Positions 58,083 to 64,000 of a stretch of DNA of 64,000 nucleotides are shown here, piece by piece. A model generated the notes under the pieces. The model ran no database searches and had not been told where the DNA came from. It was given only the letters and a program-made list of their open reading frames with translations. The position numbers and the translations under genes are program-made. This DNA is from Micrococcus porci (lineage in GTDB: Bacteria > Actinomycetota > Actinomycetes > Actinomycetales > Micrococcaceae). The DNA is taken from contig NZ_CP083691.1 of assembly GCF_020097155.1 (NCBI RefSeq), positions 558,001 to 622,000 of the forward strand, read 5' to 3'. How positions within the stretch are numbered: position 1 is the first letter of the stretch; each line of letters begins with the position of its first letter.

Positions 58083-58565
58083 TCAGAACTCGACGGTGTC
58101 GTGGTCGCCGGGGCGGGCCTCGCCGCCGGTGACCTTCGCCTTCACGATCTCCACGACGGAGGCCGCGCCGCCGCCGTCCCAGTACTCGGCGGAGTCGGCC
58201 TGCACGCGGACCAGCACGATCTGCGGGTCCTCGGGGCGCGCGCCCTCGCCGAAGAACGCCTCGGTGGCGGAGTTCCAGTACTCCGTCTTGCGGGCCTCGT
58301 CGCGGACGATCTCGCCGTGGCCGGCCACGGAGGCCCAGAAGCCCTTCTCCTGCACGGCCACGTTCACGGGGCGGCCGGCCGAGTCCTGCGCGGCGTCGCC
58401 CGTGGCGCGGGTGATGAACCACAGCACGCCCGGCTCCTGCTCCACCTCCTGCACCGCCATGGGGCGGGAGGCCAGGGTGCCGTCCTCCTCGGCGGTCGTG
58501 AGCATCACGACGCCGGCCTTCTCGATCTTCTCCAGCAGCGCGGTGCGGGGATCCTGCTCGGTCAT
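58083..58565 (-). CDS. Pyridoxamine 5'-phosphate oxidase-like general stress protein
   Basis: This 160-residue protein has the split-barrel flavin fold: VVMLTTAEEDGTLASRPMAVQ at the start (as LTTAEEDGTLASRPM), LWFITRATG, FWASVAGHGEIVRDEARKTEYWN and VRVQADSAEYWDG. This is the general-stress-26/PNPOx-like group, probably binding FMN or F420 and reducing unknown substrates. RBS AAGGAGGA precedes ATG 58565. Single-gene unit. Confidence 0.88.
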   Translation of the reverse strand: MTEQDPRTALLEKIEKAGVVMLTTAEEDGTLASRPMAVQEVEQEPGVLWFITRATGDAAQDSAGRPVNVAVQEKGFWASVAGHGEIVRDEARKTEYWNSATEAFFGEGARPEDPQIVLVRVQADSAEYWDGGGAASVVEIVKAKVTGGEARPGDHDTVEF

Positions 58566-58699
58566 GTCGTCCTCCTTGCGTCTCGCGCGCCCGCGCCGTC
58601 GGCGGGCGTCGTGGGGGCCACGCTAGGCGAGCCCCGGCGGCGGAGGCCAGGGCTCCGGGGCGCCGATGACGCGGTCGGCCGGAGCCCGGAGGCGTCGGT

Positions 58700-59170
58700 T
58701 CAGCGGGCGAGGCGCGCCGCGAGGACCTCCACACCGAGCGCGTAGCCCTGCGTGCCGGCGCCGGCGATCACCGTCGTCGCCACCGCAGAGACGACCGAGT
58801 GGTGCCGGAACTCCTCCCGGGCGTGGATGTTGGTGATGTGCACCTCCACGATCGGCACGGGCACCGCCGCCAGGGCGTCCCGGATGGCCACGGAGGTGTG
58901 GCTGTACGCCGCCGGGTTGATGAGGATCCCGGAGAAGCCCGTGCGGGCCTCCTGGATCCAGTCCACGAGCTCCCCCTCGTGGTTGGACTGCCGGAAGTCC
59001 ACCTCCAGGCCGTGCTCGGCGGCGCGGGCCGCGGTGAGCGCCCGCACGTCCTCGAGGGTCTCGAACCCGTACTTCTCCGGCTCGCGGGTGCCCAACATGT
59101 TCAGGTTGGGCCCGTTGAGGACCAGCAGCGGCAGTCGGGCGGCGGTGGCGGCGGGCATGGAGTCGGTCAT
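58700..59170 (-). CDS. aroQ: Type II 3-dehydroquinate dehydratase
   Basis: This 156-residue enzyme has [21 protein letters not shown] (catalytic Tyr and Arg, seen as [13 protein letters not shown] and KYG), [29 protein letters not shown] and [18 protein letters not shown]. These are the complete type II dehydroquinase motifs. It forms 3-dehydroshikimate in the shikimate pathway. TACGCT six nt before ATG 59170 indicates a leaderless transcript. It is divergent from the aldo/keto reductase gene and not with other aro genes. Confidence 0.95.
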   Translation of the reverse strand: MTDSMPAATAARLPLLVLNGPNLNMLGTREPEKYGFETLEDVRALTAARAAEHGLEVDFRQSNHEGELVDWIQEARTGFSGILINPAAYSHTSVAIRDALAAVPVPIVEVHITNIHAREEFRHHSVVSAVATTVIAGAGTQGYALGVEVLAARLAR

Positions 59171-59261
59171 GGGGCCAGCGTAGGCCGGGGCGCCCCCGGA
59201 GGCATCGCCCCTGGTGGGGGGCGGGTGACGGCGGCACAATGGGGGAGAGGAGGCATCCGTC

Positions 59262-60161
59262 ATGAGCACCGATAGCAGGCACACCGCCATCCCCGTGGAC
59301 GAGACCCCCGTCCCCGAGACCCTGACGCTCACCGGGACGGGCGTGGACGGCGTCGAGATGCCGCGGATCGGCCTGGGCACCTGGCCGCTGCGGGGCGCGG
59401 AGGCGCGCGACGCCGTCGAGCAGGCCCTGCGGATCGGCTACCGCCATGTGGACACCGCCCAGAACTACGGGAACGAGGACGCCGTCGGCGAGGGGATCGC
59501 GGCCGCGATCCACGCCGGCGTGCTGGACCGCGACCAGCTGTTCGTCACCACCAAGGTCAACCGGGAGCACCACGGCGACGCGCGGACGGTGCGCGCCGCC
59601 GTCGAGTGCCGGCTGCGCGTGCTCGGCCTGGAGCACGTGGACCTGGTGCTCGTGCACTGGCCGAACCCGGACCAGGACCGCTACCTCGAGACCGCCTGGT
59701 CCCTGTCCGAGCTGGCCGAGGACGGCCGGATCCGCGCCTGGGGCGTCTCCAACTTCACCCCCGCGCACCTGGACCGGCTGGCCGGGGCCGGGCTGCGGGC
59801 GCCCGTGGACCAGATCGAGGTCGGGCCGCTCCGGCAGTCGCCGGCGTGGCAGGAGGGCGTGCGCGCCCACGGCGCCGCGATCACCGCGTACTCGCCGCTG
59901 GGCCGGGCCGACCAGGACCTGGGCGCCCTGGAGCCCGTGGCCGCCGCGGCCGCGCGCACGGGACGGACGCCCGCCCAGGTGGTGCTGCGCTGGCACCTGC
60001 AGTCCGGCCGGGCCGCCGTGCCCAAGTCCGTCGACCCCGCGCGCCAGGCGCAGAACCTGGACGTGTTCTCCTTCGCGCTGACCGCCGAGGAGATGGCCGC
60101 GATCGACGCCCTCGACACCGGCGAGGGGCCGCGCCGCCACCCCGACGAGTTCGGACACTGA
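59262..60161 (+). CDS. Aldo/keto reductase
   Basis: This 299-residue NADPH-dependent reductase has [10 protein letters not shown], the catalytic tetrad Asp/Tyr in [14 protein letters not shown], Lys in FVTTKVN and His in VLVHWPNP. The cofactor pattern is [19 protein letters not shown]. It resembles 2,5-diketo-gluconate reductase-type AKRs; the natural substrate is unknown. RBS GAGAGGAGG precedes ATG 59262. The N-terminus has about 25 extra residues. Confidence 0.9.
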   Translation: MSTDSRHTAIPVDETPVPETLTLTGTGVDGVEMPRIGLGTWPLRGAEARDAVEQALRIGYRHVDTAQNYGNEDAVGEGIAAAIHAGVLDRDQLFVTTKVNREHHGDARTVRAAVECRLRVLGLEHVDLVLVHWPNPDQDRYLETAWSLSELAEDGRIRAWGVSNFTPAHLDRLAGAGLRAPVDQIEVGPLRQSPAWQEGVRAHGAAITAYSPLGRADQDLGALEPVAAAAARTGRTPAQVVLRWHLQSGRAAVPKSVDPARQAQNLDVFSFALTAEEMAAIDALDTGEGPRRHPDEFGH

Positions 60162-60239
60162 CCCTCGGCGGAATAGCCCCCTGACCGGCGTCGTTGGACC
60201 TGGGGAGACCGATCCCGCCCGATTCGAGAGGACCCCACC

Positions 60240-60674
60240 ATGGCCACCACCGACCTCACCCTCGAGGCCTTCGGCACCACCGTCTCCGAGAACGACACCG
60301 TCCTGGTCGACTTCTGGGCGGAGTGGTGCGGCCCCTGCAAGATGTTCGGCCCCGTCTTCGAGACCGCCTCGGAGAAGCACCAGAACGTGGTGTTCGCCAA
60401 GGTGGACACCGAGGACCAGCAGCAGCTCGCCGCGATGGCCGGCATCACCTCCATCCCCACGCTCATGGCGTTCCGCGGCGGCGTCCTGGTGTTCTCCCAG
60501 GCCGGCGCGCTGCCCGGCCAGGCCCTCGACCAGCTGATCGACCAGGTCACGGCCCTGGACATCGCCGAGGTCCGCGCCATGGCGGAGCAGCAGGGCGCGC
60601 AGGACGCCGAGCCCTCCGAGGAGGAGGCCGTGCAGTCCGCCGCCGCGCAGCTCGACGACGTCAACGGCCGCTGA
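60240..60674 (+). CDS. Thioredoxin with C-terminal extension
   Basis: This 144-residue protein is a standard thioredoxin (1-108) with WCGPC (Cys30, Cys33) and cis-Pro in SIPTLMAF, plus an acidic Gln/Glu/Ala tail of about 35 residues. It reduces disulfides in the cytoplasm. The tail is absent in E. coli TrxA and may be a disordered linker. RBS GAGAGGA precedes the ATG. It ends 12 nt before the convergent idi gene's stop. Confidence 0.92.
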   Translation: MATTDLTLEAFGTTVSENDTVLVDFWAEWCGPCKMFGPVFETASEKHQNVVFAKVDTEDQQQLAAMAGITSIPTLMAFRGGVLVFSQAGALPGQALDQLIDQVTALDIAEVRAMAEQQGAQDAEPSEEEAVQSAAAQLDDVNGR

Positions 60675-60686
60675 GCGTCCCCCCGC

Positions 60687-61259
60687 TCAGCGGGGGCCGA
60701 ACGCCCCCTGCTCCCACTGCATCACCAGCCACGGGCTGAACACCCGGGGCACGGAGGCCAGCGCGGCCGTCAGGTCCGCGACCTCCACCCAGCACCACTC
60801 GGCGACCTCGTCCCGCTCCGGGACGGGGTCGCCGTCGCATTCCGCGCGGAACACGGGGCAGACCTCGTGCTCCTCGACGCCGCCGGCGTCCGCGGCCCGG
60901 TACCGGAAGCCCGGCAGCAGCGGGGTCACCTCCCGCACGCCGACCCCCAGCTCCTGCGGGGCGCGCCGCAGCACGGCCTCCGCCGGGGCCTCACCGGGGG
61001 CGGGATGCCCGCAGAACCCGTTGGTCCACACGCCGCCGAACGCCTTCTTGCCCAGGGCGCGGCGGGTGAGGAGGAACCGGCCGTCCGGCCCGTAGACGTG
61101 GCAGGAGAACGCCAGGTGCAGCGGCGTGCCGCCGTCCGCCGCGTTCCGGTGGACGCTGGCCTTCGCCTCCGTGCCGATCGGCGCGCCGTCGGCGCCGAGC
61201 AGCACCACGCGCTCCTCGACCTCCTCGACGGTGCGGGGGTCCGACGGTCCCTGCTGCAT
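60687..61259 (-). CDS. idi: Isopentenyl-diphosphate delta-isomerase type I
   Basis: This 190-residue Nudix-fold enzyme has FLLTRRALGKKAFGGVWTNGFCGHP (catalytic Cys in GFCGHP; seen as TRRALGKKAFGGVWTN), PGEAPAEAVLRRAPQELG and the acid set EEHEVCPVF with DEVAEWCWV. It interconverts IPP and DMAPP, feeding the carotenoid genes that begin at 61940. GGGAGGA ahead of ATG 61259 supports this start. It is divergent from the MarR regulator with a 105-bp shared promoter region. Confidence 0.94.
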   Translation of the reverse strand: MQQGPSDPRTVEEVEERVVLLGADGAPIGTEAKASVHRNAADGGTPLHLAFSCHVYGPDGRFLLTRRALGKKAFGGVWTNGFCGHPAPGEAPAEAVLRRAPQELGVGVREVTPLLPGFRYRAADAGGVEEHEVCPVFRAECDGDPVPERDEVAEWCWVEVADLTAALASVPRVFSPWLVMQWEQGAFGPR

Positions 61260-61290
61260 CTCACGTCCTCCCTGGCCTGGGCTCACGGGG

Positions 61291-61351
61291 TTGACAGCAC
61301 CTGCGTGCCCCCGAGTATTGTCTAGATGGCAAGACTACTAGATTTTCTAGA
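61291..61351 (+). promoter_or_regulatory. Carotenoid-operon promoter with CTAG-type inverted repeats
   Basis: TTGACA (61291-61296) and TATTGT (61316-61321) form the promoter (19-nt spacer). TCTAGA at 61321-61326 and CTAGATTTTCTAG (61338-61350) form palindromes at the transcript start. CTAG is rare in such GC-rich DNA, so three copies in 30 bp are likely an operator, probably for the MarR-type product itself. Confidence 0.65.
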
Positions 61352-61364
61352 GAAAGGGGTGGAC

Positions 61365-61943
61365 GTGCCGGAGGCCATCCAGTCCCTCGACGCCGCCTCG
61401 ACGGCTCTCCGGGAATCGCCGATGCTGAGCCCGATCTCCGAGCCCGCCCCCGCGATCCGACCCGTCTCGGGCGAGCTCAAGGGCGTGACGTCGGCCGCTC
61501 GCACCCTTCGCAGGATCATCCGGCTCAACGCGCAGATCCGCGTGCAGATGCGCCTGCTCATGGGCCTGAACGAGACCGACTACGCCGCGCTCTCCGTGCT
61601 CATGCGCGCCCCTACCGGGCCCACGGAGCTCGCCCGGAACCTGCACTTGACGACGGCGGCCACCACCGCCGTCGTCGACCGCCTGGTGTCCGGCGGCCAC
61701 GCCGTCCGCGAGCCCCATCCCCAGGACCGCCGGCGCACGCTGGTGCGGGCGCTGCCGGAGTCCCGCAGCCAGGCCATGGCGGAGGTCCAGCCGATGGTGG
61801 ACATGGTCGGGGACGCGATGTCCGGCATGACCGACCAGGACCGGGCCGCCGTGGAGCGGTTCCTGGACAGCGTGGCGGACCACATGGATGCCTGGCGCGA
61901 CGACCTCACCGCCCGCGTCACCCAGCAGGCGGAGCAGCCGTGA
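61365..61943 (+). CDS. MarR-family regulator at head of carotenoid operon
   Basis: This 192-residue protein has an N-terminal extension of about 45 residues, then a winged helix: NETDYAALSVLMRAPTGPTELARNLHLTTAATTAVVDRLVSGG (as TELARNLHLTTAATTAVVDRL) with the wing REPHPQDRRRTLV. GTG 61365 with AAAGGGG five nt upstream is chosen; ATG 61326 lies inside the transcript start region. It is coupled to crtE by a GTGA overlap and probably represses its own operon and perhaps idi. The ligand is unknown. Confidence 0.87.
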   Translation: MPEAIQSLDAASTALRESPMLSPISEPAPAIRPVSGELKGVTSAARTLRRIIRLNAQIRVQMRLLMGLNETDYAALSVLMRAPTGPTELARNLHLTTAATTAVVDRLVSGGHAVREPHPQDRRRTLVRALPESRSQAMAEVQPMVDMVGDAMSGMTDQDRAAVERFLDSVADHMDAWRDDLTARVTQQAEQP

Positions 61944-63133
61944 ACCCCCTCGCCGCCGGCATCGGCGGGGCCGCCCCGTGGTCGGCCTCGGCCGCGACCC
62001 CCGGCCTCGACGACGCCGGGCGCGCCCGAGCCGCCGTGCGGGCCGAGCTGGACCGCGTCTTCGCGGAGACCCCGCTCTGCGCGGACGCCCCGGACTCCTT
62101 CCACCTGCTGTGGGCGCGGCTCCGCGAGGCGGTCTCGGGCGGCAAGCTGGTGCGCCCCCGCCTGGTGGACCTGGGCTGGCGGACCGTGCGCCGGGCCCCG
62201 GCGTCCTCCGGTGTCCCCCGCGGCGGCACGGGGGAGGAGGAGGCCGCCGACCTGCGCGCGGTGGCGCGTGTGGGCGCCGCGTTCGAGCTGCTGCACGCCG
62301 CGCTGATCGTCCACGACGACGTGATCGACCGGGACGACCTGCGCCGCGGCCGGCCCACCGTGGCCGAGCAGTACCGCCGTGACGCGGTGCGCGACGGCGT
62401 CCCCGCCGGGGAGGCCGAGCACGTGGGCCGCTCCGCCGGGATCATCGCCGGGGACCTGCTGCTCACCGCAGCCTTCCGCCTGGCGGCGGCCTCCGGGGCC
62501 CGCGTCCGCGCCGCCGAGGCGGCCGAGAGCGTGTTCCGCGCCGCCTCCGCGGCGGCCGCCGGGGAGCTGGAGGACGTCCTCCTGGCCCTGCACCGCCACA
62601 CCGGGCACCACCCCGAGGCCGGGCGGATCCTCACCATGGAGCGGCTCAAGACCGCCGGCTACTCGTTCGAGGAGCCGCTGCGGGCCGGGGCCCTCCTGGC
62701 CGGGGCGGACCCGGCCCACGCCGAGGCCCTCGCCGAGGCCGGGGCCCTGCTCGGCGTCGCCTACCAGGTGGTCGACGACGTCCTCGGCACCGCGGGGGAC
62801 CCCGCCGTCACCGGCAAGCCCCACGACGCGGACCTGCGGGAGGGGAAGGCCACCCTGCTCACGGCGCACGGCCGCCGCGACCCCCGGGCGCGCGCCGCCC
62901 TGGACCGCGTGGCCCGCGCCGAACGGCACGGTGAGGACCTCGGCGAGCTGGCCGCCGCCGTCGCCGAGGCCCGCGCGGCCCTCGTGGATGCCGGCTCCGT
63001 GGAGCACGCGCTCGGCGTCGCCGAGGAGCTCGTGGACCAGGCGCGCGCCCTGCTGGACGCCCTGCCCATGGCCCCCGCCGAGCGGGCCGAGTTCGCCGCC
63101 ACGTGCGGTCAGATCCTGCAGCGGGAGGCCTGA
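61940..63133 (+). CDS. crtE: Geranylgeranyl/farnesyl diphosphate synthase (carotenoid CrtE)
   Basis: This 397-residue prenyltransferase has a first Asp-rich motif IVHDDVIDRDDLRRGRP and a second motif VAYQVVDDVLGTAGDP. A further LREGKATLL segment is typical of long-chain E-polyprenyl synthases. It extends IPP/DMAPP to the C15-C20 precursor for the phytoene synthase encoded next. GTG 61940 overlaps the MarR stop. Order crtE-crtB matches the sarcinaxanthin cluster known from Micrococcus luteus. Confidence 0.9.
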   Translation: MNPLAAGIGGAAPWSASAATPGLDDAGRARAAVRAELDRVFAETPLCADAPDSFHLLWARLREAVSGGKLVRPRLVDLGWRTVRRAPASSGVPRGGTGEEEAADLRAVARVGAAFELLHAALIVHDDVIDRDDLRRGRPTVAEQYRRDAVRDGVPAGEAEHVGRSAGIIAGDLLLTAAFRLAAASGARVRAAEAAESVFRAASAAAAGELEDVLLALHRHTGHHPEAGRILTMERLKTAGYSFEEPLRAGALLAGADPAHAEALAEAGALLGVAYQVVDDVLGTAGDPAVTGKPHDADLREGKATLLTAHGRRDPRARAALDRVARAERHGEDLGELAAAVAEARAALVDAGSVEHALGVAEELVDQARALLDALPMAPAERAEFAATCGQILQREA

Positions 63134-63134
63134 G

Positions 63135-64000
63135 ATGACCGGGACGACGACGCCCCCCGCCCCGGCCGGGCCGGAGTGCGGCACGGTCCGCGCCCGCACG
63201 GGGGAGACGGACCTGGAGCTCTACACCGCCACCGCCCTGCGGGTGGCCGGGGAGGTGATCGGGCGGTATTCGACGTCGTTCTCCTGGGCCTGCCGGGTCC
63301 TGCCCCCGGACGCCCGCCGGGACATCGCCGCGATCTACGCCATGGTCCGCGTGGCCGACGAGGTGGTGGACGGCGCCGCCGAGGAGGCGGGGCTCCCCGT
63401 CGCGCGGGTGGCCGCCGGGCTCGACGCCTACGAGCGGGCCTGCGAGGACGCCATGGACACCGGGTTCTCCACGGACCTGGTGCTGCACGCCTTCGCGGAC
63501 GTGTCCCGCCGGCACGGCATCACCGCCGAGCTGACCCGGCCGTTCTTCGTCTCCATGCGCGCGGACCTCACCGTGGCCGAGCACGGGGAGGACTCGCTGG
63601 CCGCGTACATCCACGGCTCCGCCGAGGTGGTGGGCCTGATGTGCCTTCAGGTGTTCCTCTCGATGGACGGCACGCGCGCGGACGGCCCCGCCGACCGGGC
63701 CGCCCTGCGCGCCGCGGCCTCCCGGCTGGGGGCCGCCTTCCAGAAGGTGAACTTCCTGCGGGACCTGGCCGCGGACCACGACGCCCTGGGCCGCACCTAC
63801 TTCTCCGGGGCCGCCCCGGAGGCGCTCACCGAGGAGCGCAAGGCCGAGCTGCTCGCGGACCTCGACGCGGACCTGGACGCCTCCCTGCCCGGCATCCTCG
63901 CCCTCGACCCCCGCGCGGCCCGGGCCGTGCTGCTGGCCCACGGGCTGTTCGCCGAGCTCTCCCGGCGCCTGGCCGCCACCCCCGCCGCCGAGCTGGCCCG
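63135..64000 (+). CDS. crtB: Phytoene synthase CrtB, cut by right window edge
   Basis: The first 288 residues are visible. Squalene/phytoene synthase motifs are YSTSFSWACRVLPPDARRD, YAMVRVADEVVDG (first Asp-rich, DEVVD) and FQKVNFLRDLAADHDALGRTYF (second, shown as NFLRDLAADHDALGR). It condenses two geranylgeranyl diphosphates to phytoene. ATG 63135 follows the crtE stop by 1 nt, implying coupling. Further crt genes should lie beyond 64000. Confidence 0.92.
   Translation, partial: MTGTTTPPAPAGPECGTVRARTGETDLELYTATALRVAGEVIGRYSTSFSWACRVLPPDARRDIAAIYAMVRVADEVVDGAAEEAGLPVARVAAGLDAYERACEDAMDTGFSTDLVLHAFADVSRRHGITAELTRPFFVSMRADLTVAEHGEDSLAAYIHGSAEVVGLMCLQVFLSMDGTRADGPADRAALRAAASRLGAAFQKVNFLRDLAADHDALGRTYFSGAAPEALTEERKAELLADLDADLDASLPGILALDPRAARAVLLAHGLFAELSRRLAATPAAELA

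Overview
The window is very GC-rich with dense, compact genes. Many promoters have a TAnnnT box 6-7 nt before the start codon, which suggests leaderless mRNAs. Gene content (a crtE-crtB carotenoid operon beginning at the right edge, persulfide and copper CsoR-family loci, MenF, AroQ type II) points to an actinobacterium of the family Micrococcaceae, most likely Micrococcus (M. luteus group). No rRNA, tRNA, CRISPR array or insertion sequence was seen.

Left region (1-7.1 kb). This is the most interesting part: a complete-looking circular-bacteriocin locus with its own peptide-type signalling module. A small secreted peptide (1239-1454) and a membrane histidine kinase (1-1172) lie divergently from a LuxR-type response regulator (1575-2252). 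Downstream are a 96-aa precursor of the circularin A/uberolysin type (2557-2847), a strong post-precursor hairpin, an ABC ATPase, a SpoIIM/DUF95 membrane protein, two further membrane proteins and a 551-aa polytopic membrane protein. An 11-bp direct repeat (TGCCCGAACGG) is phased at 21-22 bp before the precursor promoter. It recurs before the second internal promoter at exactly the same distance from the -10 box, and variants lie before the secreted-peptide gene, so one regulon can be proposed.

7.1-15.1 kb holds a HAD-GH65 fusion enzyme, RlmC, a HEAT-like protein, a double-hotdog thioesterase and a cardiolipin-synthase-like PLD protein. 15.1-19.0 kb is a persulfide (CstR/CstB-type) operon with CsoR-family operators. 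19.0-26.5 kb holds a second double-hotdog protein, a CDF metal exporter, a thiostrepton-resistance-type 23S rRNA methyltransferase and a heterodimeric ABC exporter. 26.6-30.6 kb is a second bacteriocin-like locus with lower GC at its left end: a lactococcin-972-like secreted protein, a lipoprotein, and a MacA/MacB-like adaptor-ATPase-FtsX set.

30.6-38.3 kb contains transport and membrane genes (SulP, CPBP protease, MATE) plus a decayed lactate dehydrogenase. 38.4-39.9 kb is a decayed secreted-peptide/ABC locus with a deletion junction. 40.0-47.2 kb has a TPP enzyme, a GNAT protein and an alcohol/aldehyde oxidation operon (DUF779, GAF regulator, ALDH, ADH). 47.3-54.3 kb holds small enzymes, REP-like palindromes, a CopA-CopZ-CsoR copper operon and an ArsC-like phosphatase. 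54.4-60.7 kb has MenF, a small protein preceded by PHO-box-like repeats, RlmN, a PNPOx-like protein, AroQ, an aldo/keto reductase and thioredoxin. 60.7-64 kb is the isoprenoid/carotenoid start: idi divergent from a MarR regulator, then crtE and a crtB cut by the window edge.
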